NCBI RefSeq assembly: GCF_003289625.1
Contig: NZ_QMBN01000003.1
Coordinates: 526,034 to 590,033, forward strand
Source of the DNA: Microbacterium sp. SMR1
GTDB lineage: Bacteria; Actinomycetota; Actinomycetes; Actinomycetales; Microbacteriaceae
Direction of reading: 5' to 3'
DNA length: 64,000 bases
Shown here: positions 27,396 through 37,739 of the stretch, piece by piece
Numbering within the stretch: the stretch's first letter is position 1
How the letters are laid out: every line of letters starts with the position of its first letter
The notes under the pieces: model-generated
What the model was told of the DNA's origin: nothing
The model's database searches: none
Seen by the model: only the letters and a program-made list of their open reading frames with translations
Made by a program: the position numbers and the translations under genes

Positions 27396-28165
27396 TGACG
27401 ATCGTCGAAACCGATGCCGCGGCCCCTGCCGAGGCGGCGAACGACACCGGCATCCAGTCGTTCCTGGTCACCTTCATCATCCGGCGCTTCGACCCCGAGG
27501 TCGACAGCGAGCCGAGGTGGGTCGACTACGACGTCGAGCTCTACTCGACCGACCGCGTCCTCGACGCCCTCCATAAGATCAAGTGGGATGTCGACGGGTC
27601 GCTGACCTTCCGCCGCTCGTGCGCGCACGGCATCTGCGGGTCCGACGCGATGCGCATCAACGGGCGCAACCGCCTGGCCTGCAAGACGCTGATCAAGGAC
27701 CTCGACATCTCGCAGCCGATCTACGTCGAGGCGATCAAGGGCCTGCCGCTGGAGAAGGACCTCGTCGTCGACATGGAGCCGTTCTTCGCCTCCTACCGCG
27801 ACGTGCAGCCCTTCCTCATCGCCAACTCGAAGCCCGAGGCCGGCAAGGAGCGCATCCAGTCGATCGCCGACCGCGAGATCTTCGACGACACCACCAAGTG
27901 CATCCTCTGCGCCGCGTGCACCTCGTCGTGCCCCGTGTTCTGGACCGACGGCCAGTACTTCGGCCCCGCCGCGATCGTCAACGCGCACCGCTTCATCTTC
28001 GACTCGCGCGACGACGCGGGCGACGTGCGCCTCGACATCCTCAACGACAAGGAAGGCGTGTGGCGCTGCCGCACGACCTTCAACTGCACCGAGGCCTGCC
28101 CGCGCGGCATCGAGGTCACCAAGGCGATCGCCGAGGTCAAGCAGGCGGTTCTCCGCGGGCGTTGA
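27395..28165 (+). CDS. sdhB: succinate dehydrogenase iron-sulfur subunit
   Basis: A 256-residue iron-sulfur subunit carrying electrons from FAD to quinone. The N-terminal ferredoxin domain has the [2Fe-2S] set CAHGICGSDAM plus a later Cys in RLACKTL. The C-terminal domain has the [4Fe-4S] motif CILCAACTSSCP and the [3Fe-4S]-type CRTTFNCTEACP. All expected cysteines are present. It begins 1 nt inside the sdhA stop and closes the operon. Confidence 0.96.
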   Translation: MTIVETDAAAPAEAANDTGIQSFLVTFIIRRFDPEVDSEPRWVDYDVELYSTDRVLDALHKIKWDVDGSLTFRRSCAHGICGSDAMRINGRNRLACKTLIKDLDISQPIYVEAIKGLPLEKDLVVDMEPFFASYRDVQPFLIANSKPEAGKERIQSIADREIFDDTTKCILCAACTSSCPVFWTDGQYFGPAAIVNAHRFIFDSRDDAGDVRLDILNDKEGVWRCRTTFNCTEACPRGIEVTKAIAEVKQAVLRGR

Positions 28166-28209
28166 GCCGGCCGGGCTCGCGCCCGATCAGCTCGCGCCGC
28201 CGCTGCCGA

Positions 28210-28215
28210 TAGATT
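28210..28215 (+). promoter_or_regulatory. -10 hexamer TAGATT, leaderless start
   Basis: TAGATT ends 7 nt before GTG 28223; there is no SD. Confidence 0.45.
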
Positions 28216-28222
28216 CGACGAC

Positions 28223-29383
28223 GTGGATCCCGACCCTTCCGCGACAGATGCGCTGCGCGAACGGTGGGATGCGTCTCGGCTGCGCGAGCGGCTCGACCAG
28301 CCCATCGAGCGTGCGACGACGATCACGCGTCGCACGCTCGGCTGGTTCCCGATCCGGGTATGGCGCCACTTCCTGCGGCACAACGGATTCCTCCTCGCCG
28401 CGAGCATCAGTTACCAGTCGCTCTTCGCCCTCTTCGCCACCATCTACACGGCGTTCGCCGTCGTCGGGCTGTGGCTCGGGGGATCGCGCATGGCGATCGA
28501 CGCCCTCATCGACGTCGTCAACAGCTACATCCCGGGGCTGATCTCCGGCAGCGGTCCGGTCTCCCCCGCCGACGTCGCCGACATCGCCCGCAACAGCGGC
28601 GGCGTCCTGGCGGTGACGGGTGCCGTCGCCCTGGCGGTCGCGATCTGGACGGCCATCGGGTTCGTGACGTTCACGCGCCGCGCGGTGCGGGATATCTTCG
28701 GCCTGCCCTTCGACACGCGCAACTACCTGCTCCTGAAGCTGCGCGACTTCGGCGCCGCCCTGCTGTTCGGCCTCGCGCTCGTGCTCGGCGCCGCACTGGG
28801 TCTGGTGGCGGGCGGCGTCGTTCGGCAGCTGTTCGACCTCTTCGAGATCCCGTACGAGTCGACCACGATCGACGTGCTCAGCCGACTCGCGTCTGTGCTG
28901 GTCGCGATCGTGATCAACGCGGCCGCCCTCACCGCGCTCATCCGGTTCCTGACCGGGACCGCGCTGCCCTGGCGCAAGATCATCCCCGGATCGATCTTCG
29001 GCGGCGTCGCGCTGAGCGTGCTGCAGCTCGGCGCCGGCTTCCTCGCCGTCTACTCCCCCACCAACCCGCTCCTCGCGACGTTCTCGGTGCTCATCGGATT
29101 CCTCCTCTGGCTGCGCCTCGCGGGCATCGTCATCCTCGTCGCGGCGTCGTGGGTGGCCGTGTCGGCGGCGGATGACGGCATCCCGCTCGAGGTGAGGACC
29201 GAGGAAGAGAGGCGCGAGGACGAGCGGCGCGCCCTGCGTGTGGTCACCGAGGCACAGCTGCGCGACGCCGAGCACGCCCTCGCCGAAGCCGGATGGTGGC
29301 GGCGAGTTCCCGCCCGCCGGGATGTGAAGCGGGCGCGCGAGCTGCTGCGACGTCTCGACGCGGAGCAGCGCGCCGCGCGGTGA
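28223..29383 (+). CDS. YihY/BrkB-family inner-membrane protein
   Basis: A 386-residue membrane protein. The family opening is seen in FLRHNGFLLAASISYQSLFA, followed by about six hydrophobic helices and, near the end of the membrane part, SPTNPLLATFSVLIGFLLWL. Both ends are charged and cytosolic; the C-terminal 70 residues are rich in Arg and Glu and may be coiled. The molecular function of this family is not settled, and the old ribonuclease BN name is a misassignment. It is monocistronic after sdhB. Confidence 0.85.
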   Translation: MDPDPSATDALRERWDASRLRERLDQPIERATTITRRTLGWFPIRVWRHFLRHNGFLLAASISYQSLFALFATIYTAFAVVGLWLGGSRMAIDALIDVVNSYIPGLISGSGPVSPADVADIARNSGGVLAVTGAVALAVAIWTAIGFVTFTRRAVRDIFGLPFDTRNYLLLKLRDFGAALLFGLALVLGAALGLVAGGVVRQLFDLFEIPYESTTIDVLSRLASVLVAIVINAAALTALIRFLTGTALPWRKIIPGSIFGGVALSVLQLGAGFLAVYSPTNPLLATFSVLIGFLLWLRLAGIVILVAASWVAVSAADDGIPLEVRTEEERREDERRALRVVTEAQLRDAEHALAEAGWWRRVPARRDVKRARELLRRLDAEQRAAR

Positions 29384-29403
29384 GCCCTGTCGGAGGTCGC
29401 GGT

Positions 29404-29409
29404 TACGCT
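29404..29409 (+). promoter_or_regulatory. -10 hexamer TACGCT, leaderless start
   Basis: TACGCT ends 7 nt before GTG 29417. Confidence 0.4.
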
Positions 29410-29416
29410 GGCAGAC

Positions 29417-30256
29417 GTGTCACGTCGTCTTCGCATCGCCTCCGTCAACGTCAACGGCATCCGCGCCGCCGCCCGCAAGGGGATGCACGAGTGGCTCGAG
29501 ACCGCCGACGTCGACATCCTGACCCTCCAAGAGGTCCGTGCCCAGGCCTCCGATCTCGCCGCTGCTCTGCCGAACTGGCACTTCGTCTCCGACGAGGCGC
29601 TCGCCAAGGGGCGCGCAGGTGTCGCTATCGCCGCCCGTGAGCCCCTCGACGTCTGGCGCATCGAGCTGGGCGACGACGATCTCGACTCGAAGGGACGCTG
29701 GGTCGAGGCCGACATCGAGGTCGCGGGCGAGCACCTCACGGTCGTCAGCGCGTACGTCTTCACCGGCGAGGCCGACACCGAGAAGCAGGTCGCGAAGTAC
29801 GCCTTCCTCGATGCGATGGAGAAGCGGATGCCGCAGCTCGGCGAACTCGCTGTCATCACCGGCGACCTGAACGTCGGCCACCGTGAGTTCGACATCCGCA
29901 ACTGGCGCGGCAATCGCAAGAAGGCCGGCTTCCTCCCGCGCGAGCGGGCCTATTTCGACCGGTTCACCGCGCCCGCCGGCGTCGAGATCGACACCGTCGA
30001 CGGCGAGCGGGGCACCGGCCTCGGGTGGGTCGACGTGGGACGTCGGTTCGCCGGCGAGGTCGACGGTCCCTACACGTGGTGGTCCAACCGCGGAAAGGCG
30101 TTCGACACCGACACCGGGTGGCGAATCGACTACCACCTCGCCACGCCGCAGCTCGCGGAGCGCGTCACCGACTACCGTGTCGTGCGCGCGCCGTCGTGGG
30201 ACACCCGGTGGAGCGACCACGCCCCCGTCGTCGCCGACTACGTCTTCCCGGGCTGA
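29417..30256 (+). CDS. xth: exodeoxyribonuclease III (AP endonuclease)
   Basis: A 279-residue Mg-dependent nuclease of the exonuclease III / EEP family acting in base-excision repair. It carries RIASVNVNGIRAA, the metal-binding Glu in ILTLQEVRA, the catalytic GDLNVGH and the C-terminal WSDHAPVVADY (Asp-His pair). Length is normal. GTG 29417 has no SD and a -10-like hexamer just upstream. It lies on the same strand as the Fpg-type glycosylase gene about 2.2 kb further on; together they cover successive steps of oxidative base repair. Confidence 0.92.
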   Translation: MSRRLRIASVNVNGIRAAARKGMHEWLETADVDILTLQEVRAQASDLAAALPNWHFVSDEALAKGRAGVAIAAREPLDVWRIELGDDDLDSKGRWVEADIEVAGEHLTVVSAYVFTGEADTEKQVAKYAFLDAMEKRMPQLGELAVITGDLNVGHREFDIRNWRGNRKKAGFLPRERAYFDRFTAPAGVEIDTVDGERGTGLGWVDVGRRFAGEVDGPYTWWSNRGKAFDTDTGWRIDYHLATPQLAERVTDYRVVRAPSWDTRWSDHAPVVADYVFPG

Positions 30257-30294
30257 TCGAGGCGACGGGGCGACGGCCCGCGGGGCGACGCCCG

Positions 30295-31834
<1,540 letters not shown>

Positions 31835-31853
31835 TCCGCCCACCCGACCTCGG

Positions 31854-31859
31854 TAGGGT
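31854..31859 (+). promoter_or_regulatory. -10 hexamer TAGGGT, leaderless start, inside a small hairpin
   Basis: TAGGGT ends 6 nt before ATG 31866. It overlaps a 6-bp stem CCCGAC...GTCGGG that could also end the upstream transcript. Confidence 0.4.
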
Positions 31860-31865
31860 CGGGGG

Positions 31866-32429
31866 ATGGAACCGGTGACCCTCCGAACCGCGCGGCTCGA
31901 GCTGTCGATGCCCACTCTCGACGACGTCGACGCGATCACCGCTGCGGCGCAGGATCCCGAGGTCCCGCGCTGGACCACCGTGCCCTCTCCCTACACGCGC
32001 GAGCACGCCGAGGAGTTCATCGCGAAGGCTGCGGCCTGGTGGGACGAGCAGTCCGAGCTGACGTGGGGCATCCGCCGGGACGGCCAGTGGATCGGCATGA
32101 TCGGCCTGCACCGCGTGAGCCCGGAAGGTGCCGCGGAGATCGGGTTCTGGATGAGCGTATCGGCGCGCGGGCACGGCTACCTGAGCGAGGCAGCCCGCGC
32201 GGTCATCGACTTCGGCTTCGCCGAGCCGCTGTCGCTCGCGCGCATCGAATGGCGGGCGATCGTCGGCAACGTCGCATCGGCGCGCACCGCGCGCAGCCTC
32301 GGCTTCCGGTACGAAGGGATGCTGCGGCGCGGGCTCCCGCACCGCGACGCCCGCCACGACGGCTGGATCGCCGGCATCCTGCCCGACGACGACCGCGCGC
32401 CGCAGCCCTGGCCGATCCTCGCCGACTGA
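31866..32429 (+). CDS. GNAT-family N-acetyltransferase
   Basis: A 187-residue RimJ/RimL-type acetyltransferase. Conserved elements are TLRTARLELSMPTLDDVDAI at the start, IGLHRVSPEGAAEIGFWMS around the catalytic strand, the pyrophosphate loop region ARGHGYLSEAARAVIDFGF, and GNVASARTARSLGFRYEG. The target (a protein N-terminus or a small amine) cannot be inferred. ATG 31866 is set by an adjacent -10-like hexamer. Confidence 0.85.
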   Translation: MEPVTLRTARLELSMPTLDDVDAITAAAQDPEVPRWTTVPSPYTREHAEEFIAKAAAWWDEQSELTWGIRRDGQWIGMIGLHRVSPEGAAEIGFWMSVSARGHGYLSEAARAVIDFGFAEPLSLARIEWRAIVGNVASARTARSLGFRYEGMLRRGLPHRDARHDGWIAGILPDDDRAPQPWPILAD

Positions 32430-32430
32430 A

Positions 32431-32481
32431 CCACGCCTGAACCAGGCCGCGGTCCGGGCGCAAGCCCGTGCCGCGTGGGGG
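32431..32481 (+). terminator. candidate hairpin after the GNAT gene
   Basis: CCACGC and GCGTGG frame a central GGGC-gcaa-GCCC stem in the 74-bp gap before the glycosylase gene. It has no T-run, so terminator function is only suggested. Confidence 0.35.
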
Positions 32482-32491
32482 TGGTGCGTGC

Positions 32492-32497
32492 CAGGAT
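32492..32497 (+). promoter_or_regulatory. -10-like hexamer CAGGAT, leaderless start
   Basis: CAGGAT ends 6 nt before ATG 32504. It is a weaker match than the TANNNT cases but has the same spacing. Confidence 0.3.
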
Positions 32498-32503
32498 GAC
32501 GCC

Positions 32504-33367
32504 ATGCCCGAGATGCCGGAAGTGCAGGGACTCGTCGACTACCTCGGCGGTCGCCTCGCCGGACGCCGCATCACGAAAGCCCGGGTCAGCGCGATCTCCG
32601 CGCTGAAGACGTACGACCCGCCGATCGAGACGCTCGAGGGCGCGACGGTGACCGCTGCATCCCGTCACGGCAAGTTCGTCGACCTGGCCACCGACGGCGG
32701 CACGCACCTGGTCTTCCACCTCGCCAAGGCGGGGTGGCTGCGCTGGTACGACGCGCTGCCGTCGACCATCATCCGTCCCGGCAAGACCCCGATCGCGCTC
32801 CGCGTCGGCTTCGACGACGACTCGGGGTTCGATCTGACCGAGGCCGGCACGAAGAAGTCGCTCGCGGTCTACGTCGTCCGCGATCCGGCCGAGGTGCCGG
32901 GCATCGCCCGGCTCGGTCCCGACCCGCTGGATCCCTCGTTCGACCGCGACACCCTGGCGGGCCTGCTGGCGGGCCGCCGCACCCAGATCAAGGGTGTGCT
33001 GCGCGATCAGTCCATCGTCGCGGGGATCGGCAACGCCTACTCCGACGAGATCCTCCACGCGGCGAAGATGTCGCCCTACGCGCTGGCCGCGAATCTGGAC
33101 GACGCGGAGGTCGACCGGCTCTACACCGCACTAAGCGCGACGCTGGCCGAGGCCGTCGCCGCAGCATCGGGCAAGCCTCCTGCCGACCTGAAGGACGCCA
33201 AACGCCGCGGGATGCGGGTGCATGGGCGCCGCGGCGAGGCGTGCCCGGTCTGCGGCGATGAGGTGCGCAGCGTCTTCTTCGCCGACAACAGCCTGGAGTA
33301 CTGCCCGACGTGCCAGACCGGCGGCAAGCTGCTCGCGGATCGCCGACTCTCCCGCCTGCTCAAGTGA
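32504..33367 (+). CDS. Fpg/Nei-family DNA glycosylase
   Basis: A 287-residue H2TH glycosylase / AP lyase for oxidised bases. ATG 32504 gives MPEMPEVQGL, which exposes the catalytic Pro2 and Glu3 after Met removal and matches the canonical PELPEV, so upstream starts are rejected. The H2TH region has QSIVAGIGNAYSDEILHAAKMSP. The C-terminal zinc finger is complete: CPVCGDE and CPTCQTGG. The lesion range (8-oxoguanine or oxidised pyrimidines) is not decided by these motifs. Confidence 0.9.
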   Translation: MPEMPEVQGLVDYLGGRLAGRRITKARVSAISALKTYDPPIETLEGATVTAASRHGKFVDLATDGGTHLVFHLAKAGWLRWYDALPSTIIRPGKTPIALRVGFDDDSGFDLTEAGTKKSLAVYVVRDPAEVPGIARLGPDPLDPSFDRDTLAGLLAGRRTQIKGVLRDQSIVAGIGNAYSDEILHAAKMSPYALAANLDDAEVDRLYTALSATLAEAVAAASGKPPADLKDAKRRGMRVHGRRGEACPVCGDEVRSVFFADNSLEYCPTCQTGGKLLADRRLSRLLK

Positions 33368-33407
33368 CGGCGGAAGTCGGGAATGCCGCAGGCAGCGCCG
33401 CGTTGAG

Positions 33408-33413
33408 TACGAT
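33408..33413 (+). promoter_or_regulatory. -10 hexamer TACGAT before the FMN riboswitch
   Basis: TACGAT would start transcription near 33420, just before the first conserved base of the riboswitch. Confidence 0.4.
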
Positions 33414-33423
33414 CGGAGTATTG

Positions 33424-33569
33424 AACGTGCTCCGGGGTCGGTGAGAATCCGAACCGGCGGTGAGAGTCCGCGACCCTCGAGGCCCTCGGGCCGAGAGGTT
33501 GATCCGGTGGAATTCCGGGACCGACGGTGATGCGACGCGAGTCGCTAGTCCGGATGAGAGGAAGCACGG
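33424..33569 (+). promoter_or_regulatory. FMN riboswitch (RFN element)
   Basis: The conserved blocks occur in order: CTCCGGGGTCGGTG, CCGGCGGTGAGAGTCCGCGA, GGTTGATCCGGTGGAATTCC, GGGACCGACGGT, and AGTCCGGATGAGAGGAAGC. They form the six-helix FMN aptamer. It precedes ribD by about 60 nt and should turn down the riboflavin operon when FMN is plentiful. No clear T-run terminator is visible, so control may act on translation or through a Rho-type site. Confidence 0.95.
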
Positions 33570-33627
33570 CAGCGTTCGCGCTGCGCGCGCCCGCCCGCGT
33601 CCCCGGAGACTGACCGAAGGACGAAGG

Positions 33628-34710
33628 ATGCCGGGCACCACCGACCGCGAGATCGCCGCGATGCGTCGCGCTTTCGAGCTCGCCGGCAACGGTCCGCGCG
33701 GGCTGAACCCGCAGGTCGGCGCCGTGCTCCTAGCACCCGACGGGTCCGTGCTCGCCGAGGGCTGGCACCGCGGCGCGGGCACTCCCCACGCCGAGGTCGA
33801 CGCACTCACTCAGCTCTCCGCCGGCGCGGTCCGCGGCGCCACCGCCGTGGTGAGCCTCGAGCCCTGCAACCACACCGGCCGCACCGGCCCGTGCGCGCTC
33901 GCGCTCATCGAGGCCGGCGTGGCGCGAGTGGTCTACTCCGCGTCCGACCCGGGCGACGCATCGGCCGGCGGCGCGCAGCGCCTGCGTGCTGCCGGGGTCG
34001 ACGTCGTCGGCGGGGTGCTCGCCGACGAGGGTCACGCGCTCATCCACGACTGGCTCACCGTGCAGCGCCTCGGCCGGCCGCACGTCACCGTGAAGTGGGC
34101 GCAGTCGCTCGACGGTCGCGCCGCGGCCCCCGACGGCACGAGCCAGTGGATCACCGGCCCCGCCGCACGAGCAGACGTCCACCGCCGGCGCAGCGAGGCC
34201 GACGCCATCGTCGTGGGCACCGGCACCCTGCTCTCCGACGATCCCGCCCTGACGGCGCGGCGTCCCGACTGCACTCTCTACGAGCGGCAGCCGATGCCCG
34301 TCGTCCTCGGTCAGCGTGCCGTGCCCGACGACGCGCTCGTGCGTCGACACCCGCTGCCCCTCCTGCACCGCGACGGCGAGAACCTCGGCGGCGAGAGCGC
34401 GAACGAGCCCTCGCTGATGACGCAGTTGCGTGAGCTCGGGGTGCAGCGCGTCTTCGTCGAGGGCGGCCCGACCATTGCCAGCGCCTTCATTCGGGCAGGG
34501 CTCGCCGACGAGATCCTCGCCTACATCGCCCCGACCCTCATCGGCTCCGGCACGGCCGGCGACGATCGCCCGGCGCTGCGTTCGCTCGGCGTCGAGACGA
34601 TCACCGACCAGCGACGTCTGCGCGTGCGCTCGGTCGAGACCCTGGGCGACGACCTGCTGATCGTCGCCTCCCCCGCGCCCCCGACATCCCCGTCCGAAGG
34701 AGACGCCTGA
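33628..34710 (+). CDS. ribD: bifunctional pyrimidine deaminase/reductase RibD
   Basis: A 360-residue two-domain enzyme for steps two and three of riboflavin synthesis. The N-terminal deaminase has the zinc site HAEVDAL and EPCNHTGRTGPC. The C-terminal NADPH-dependent reductase contains VTVKWAQSLDGRAA, VVGTGTLLSDDPALTAR and VEGGPTIASAFI. ATG 33628 is the first start after the riboswitch; SD-like GAAGGA is close by. It shares one base with ribE (TGATG). Confidence 0.95.
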   Translation: MPGTTDREIAAMRRAFELAGNGPRGLNPQVGAVLLAPDGSVLAEGWHRGAGTPHAEVDALTQLSAGAVRGATAVVSLEPCNHTGRTGPCALALIEAGVARVVYSASDPGDASAGGAQRLRAAGVDVVGGVLADEGHALIHDWLTVQRLGRPHVTVKWAQSLDGRAAAPDGTSQWITGPAARADVHRRRSEADAIVVGTGTLLSDDPALTARRPDCTLYERQPMPVVLGQRAVPDDALVRRHPLPLLHRDGENLGGESANEPSLMTQLRELGVQRVFVEGGPTIASAFIRAGLADEILAYIAPTLIGSGTAGDDRPALRSLGVETITDQRRLRVRSVETLGDDLLIVASPAPPTSPSEGDA

Positions 34711-35342
34711 TGTTCACCGGAATCATCGAAGAGATCGGCGAGGTCGTCGCCGTCGAGCCGTCGGGCGACGGCGTGCGGATCACCGTGCGCGCGCCGAAGG
34801 CGGTGTCGGATGCCGGCCACGGCGACTCGATCGCCGTCAGCGGTGTCTGCCTCACGGTGGTCGACCAGGGCGACGACTGGTTCACGGCAGACGTCATGCG
34901 CCAGACCCTCGACGTGTCGAGCCTCACCGGGATCGAGCCGGGCCGGGCCGTCAACCTCGAACGCGCGCTCGCGGCGCACACCCGGCTGGGCGGGCACATC
35001 GTGCAGGGACACGTCGATGGACTCGGCCACGTCCTGGAGGTGCGCCCCGGCGAGCAGTGGCGAGTCCTGCGCATCTCCGTGCCCGCCGACCTCGCCCCGC
35101 TCGTCGTGGACAAGGGGTCGATCACGGTCGACGGCGTCTCCCTGACCGTCAGCGCCGTGAGCGCCGCCCACGTCGCGGAGGCCTGGCTCGAGGTCTCCCT
35201 CATCCCTGAGACGCTCGCCGCGACGACCCTCGGCGACCGGATCGCCGGCGACGCGGTCAACCTCGAGACCGACATCCTCGCCCGACACGTCCAGCGGCTG
35301 CTGGCATTCACCACCCTCTCGAACGAAGGAGGCTCCCGATGA
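34710..35342 (+). CDS. ribE: riboflavin synthase, alpha chain
   Basis: A 210-residue protein of two homologous lumazine-binding barrels. The repeats are visible: MFTGIIEEIGEV with SGVCLTV in the first half, and HIVQGHVDGLG with SITVDGVSLTV in the second. It dismutates two molecules of 6,7-dimethyl-8-ribityllumazine to riboflavin. SD GAAGGAGA lies just upstream. It overlaps ribBA by 4 nt. Confidence 0.95.
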   Translation: MFTGIIEEIGEVVAVEPSGDGVRITVRAPKAVSDAGHGDSIAVSGVCLTVVDQGDDWFTADVMRQTLDVSSLTGIEPGRAVNLERALAAHTRLGGHIVQGHVDGLGHVLEVRPGEQWRVLRISVPADLAPLVVDKGSITVDGVSLTVSAVSAAHVAEAWLEVSLIPETLAATTLGDRIAGDAVNLETDILARHVQRLLAFTTLSNEGGSR

Positions 35343-36658
35343 GCCTTTCTCCCCTCTCCGAGGCGCTCGACGCGCTGCGGGCCGGAAAGCCGATCATCGT
35401 CGCCGACGATGAGAACCGCGAGAACGAAGGCGACGTCATCCTGTCGGCCGCGCTCGCCACACCCGAGTGGATCGCGTGGACGGTCCGTCACTCGAGCGGT
35501 TTCATCTGCGCGCCCATGCCCGCCGAGTGGGCCGACCGGCTGGATCTCCCGCCGATGGTCGAGACGAACGAGGATGCCCGCGGCACCGCCTACACCGTCT
35601 CGGTCGACGCGGCCGAGGGCGTGACGACCGGCATCAGCGCGGCGGACCGCGCCCGCACCCTGACGGTGCTGGCCGACCCCGCGTCGACGCCGGGCAGCGT
35701 CATCCGGCCGGGCCACATCCTGCCCCTGCGCGCCGTCGAGGGCGGTGTGCGCGAGCGGAGCGGTCACACCGAGGCCGCCGTCGAGCTCATGCAGCTCGCC
35801 GGTCTCGAGCCGGTCGGCGCGATCGCCGAGATCGTCGCCGACGACGGTTCGATGATGCGGATGCCGGGCCTGCTCGAGCTGGGCGAGCGCGACGGCATCC
35901 CGGTCATCACGATCGAGCAGCTCATCGCGCACCTCGACGAGACCGACCCGCGTCCCGCCGGGGGCGCCGCTTCGAACCGGCGCCGCGTGAGCCTGCGTGC
36001 CGAGGCGCAGGTGCCGACATCGCACGGCACGTTCCGCTTCCTCGCGTACAAGGACCGCGTCACCGGCACCGACCACATCGCCGTCGTCTCGGGCGACCTC
36101 GCAGATGCCGCCCCACTCGTGCGTGTGCACTCGGAGTGCCTCACGGGCGAGGCGTTCGGCTCGCTCAAGTGCGAGTGCGGCCCGCAACTCGATGCCGCCC
36201 TCGACGCGATCGACCGCGACGGCGGGATCGTCATCTACATGCGCGGTCATGAGGGTCGCGGCATCGGGCTGATCAACAAGCTCCGCGCCTACCAGCTGCA
36301 GGAGCGCGGGCTCGACACCCTCGACGCGAATCTCGCGCTCGGGCTTCCCGCCGACGCCCGCGACTACGCCGCGGCTGCCGGCATCCTCGCCGATCTCGGC
36401 GTGGGCAGCATCCGCCTGCTGACGAACAACTCCGATAAGGTGTCGCAGCTGCGCGCGCTCGGCCTCGACATCGCCGAGCAGGTTCCGCTGCTCGTCGGCG
36501 TGGGCGCCAACAACCACCAGTACCTCGCCACGAAGCGCGACCGCATGGGCCACATCATCGACGACGCCGAGCTGAGCGCGGCGCTCGCCCGCGGCACCGT
36601 GGCGGCCCCCGCGGACGAGACCACCGACCCTCGACAGAACTCGGAGAACATCGCATGA
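35339..36658 (+). CDS. ribBA: bifunctional 3,4-DHBP synthase / GTP cyclohydrolase II
   Basis: A 439-residue fusion. The N-terminal 3,4-dihydroxy-2-butanone-4-phosphate synthase has [10 protein letters not shown] and [14 protein letters not shown]. The C-terminal GTP cyclohydrolase II has the zinc cysteines in [18 protein letters not shown] and the loop [10 protein letters not shown]. The two halves supply both precursors of the pathway. It overlaps ribH by 4 nt (ATGA). Fusion of these two activities is common in actinobacteria. Confidence 0.96.
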   Translation: MSLSPLSEALDALRAGKPIIVADDENRENEGDVILSAALATPEWIAWTVRHSSGFICAPMPAEWADRLDLPPMVETNEDARGTAYTVSVDAAEGVTTGISAADRARTLTVLADPASTPGSVIRPGHILPLRAVEGGVRERSGHTEAAVELMQLAGLEPVGAIAEIVADDGSMMRMPGLLELGERDGIPVITIEQLIAHLDETDPRPAGGAASNRRRVSLRAEAQVPTSHGTFRFLAYKDRVTGTDHIAVVSGDLADAAPLVRVHSECLTGEAFGSLKCECGPQLDAALDAIDRDGGIVIYMRGHEGRGIGLINKLRAYQLQERGLDTLDANLALGLPADARDYAAAAGILADLGVGSIRLLTNNSDKVSQLRALGLDIAEQVPLLVGVGANNHQYLATKRDRMGHIIDDAELSAALARGTVAAPADETTDPRQNSENIA

Positions 36659-37128
36659 GCGGACACGGCGCTCCCGAACGCCAGAAGATCGACGCGGGCG
36701 ACCTGAAGGTCGTCGTCGTCGCCGGCCAGTGGCACGACGTCATCACCGACGGACTCATCGCCGGCGCCGAGCGCGTGCTCGAGGAGTCGGGTGCGGCCTG
36801 GCGGCTCGTGCGCGTGCCGGGATCGTTCGAGCTCCCGGTCGTGGCGAAGGCCGCGCTCGATTCCGGAGCGGATGCCGTCGTCGCCCTCGGCGTCATCATC
36901 CGCGGCGGAACGCCCCACTTCGACTTCGTGTCGTCGGCGGCCACCGACGGGCTGACGCGCGTCGCGATCGACACGGGCAAGCCGGTCGGTTTCGGCGTGC
37001 TCACCCTCGACGACGAGCAGCAGGGCATCGACCGGGCGGGTCTGCCCGGCTCGAAGGAGGACAAGGGCGCGGAGGCGGCGGATGCTGCACTGCGCACGGC
37101 GCTGACGCTGCGCTCGCTTCGCGGCTGA
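36655..37128 (+). CDS. ribH: 6,7-dimethyl-8-ribityllumazine synthase
   Basis: A 157-residue subunit of the icosahedral or pentameric lumazine synthase. The motifs [46 protein letters not shown] and [11 protein letters not shown] bind ribitylaminouracil and the butanone phosphate. It is the last gene of the riboswitch-controlled operon and works with RibE in the final two steps. Confidence 0.95.
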   Translation: MSGHGAPERQKIDAGDLKVVVVAGQWHDVITDGLIAGAERVLEESGAAWRLVRVPGSFELPVVAKAALDSGADAVVALGVIIRGGTPHFDFVSSAATDGLTRVAIDTGKPVGFGVLTLDDEQQGIDRAGLPGSKEDKGAEAADAALRTALTLRSLRG

Positions 37129-37156
37129 CGCTGTGTCGGCACCCCATACCTTCAGC

Positions 37157-37162
37157 TAGGCT
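37157..37162 (+). promoter_or_regulatory. -10 hexamer TAGGCT, leaderless start
   Basis: TAGGCT ends 6 nt before ATG 37169. Confidence 0.45.
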
Positions 37163-37168
37163 GAGGGT

Positions 37169-37519
37169 ATGGAAACCCTCCGCGGAATCGTCCTCGTCGT
37201 CCACCTCATCGGTTTCGCCACGCTCTTCGGCGCCTGGCTCGTCGAAGCCCTCGGCGCCCGCCGCATCACGCGGGTCATGAGCTACGGTCTCCTCGTCGCC
37301 GGTGTCGCCGGGCTCGCCCTGGCAGCACCGTGGGGAACCGACCACGAGTTCAACTACACGAAGATCGCCGTCAAGCTCGTCATCCTGCTCGTGATCGGCG
37401 CGCTGCTCGGCATCGGCTCGGCCCGCCAGAAGCGCACCCAGACGGTTCCCGCGGCCATCTTCTGGCTGATCGGAATCGGCACGGTGGCCAACGTCGCGAT
37501 CGCGGTGCTCTGGCGATAA
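37169..37519 (+). CDS. small four-helix membrane protein
   Basis: A 116-residue protein with about four hydrophobic helices (residues 5-25, 35-55, 65-82 and 92-113). The short loops carry charged residues (ARRITR, GTDHEFNYTK and SARQKRTQ). I do not recognise a named family, although similar small proteins are common in Microbacteriaceae. It is monocistronic, starts leaderless and is followed by a perfect 14-bp hairpin. Confidence 0.7.
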   Translation: METLRGIVLVVHLIGFATLFGAWLVEALGARRITRVMSYGLLVAGVAGLALAAPWGTDHEFNYTKIAVKLVILLVIGALLGIGSARQKRTQTVPAAIFWLIGIGTVANVAIAVLWR

Positions 37520-37544
37520 CACCCCGGACTGCGGTCCACCACGC

Positions 37545-37584
37545 GCGGATGCCGCGACTCGGAACACCGGGTCGCGGCATCCGC
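37545..37584 (+). terminator. perfect 14-bp hairpin
   Basis: GCGGATGCCGCGAC (37545-37558) pairs with 37571-37584, loop 12 nt. It has no T-run. It lies after the small membrane protein gene and before the transporter gene; the remaining 155 bp up to 37740 show no other feature. Confidence 0.6.
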
Positions 37585-37739
37585 CGTAGAATGGACGATC
37601 GTGCGTCGCCGACACCGTCGACGCCGCCGGTGATCCCCGCGTCGAACGTCCGCCGCACCACCCCGCCTCGGACGTCCGCCCACCGGCACGCTCCCACGAG
37701 GGCGCTCACCCGTTCTCCCAGACAGGCATCACACCGCAC

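Noticed and set aside
34601..36553. Long open frame antisense to ribE-ribBA
   Set aside because: Shadow of conserved riboflavin genes; no SD or recognisable domain.
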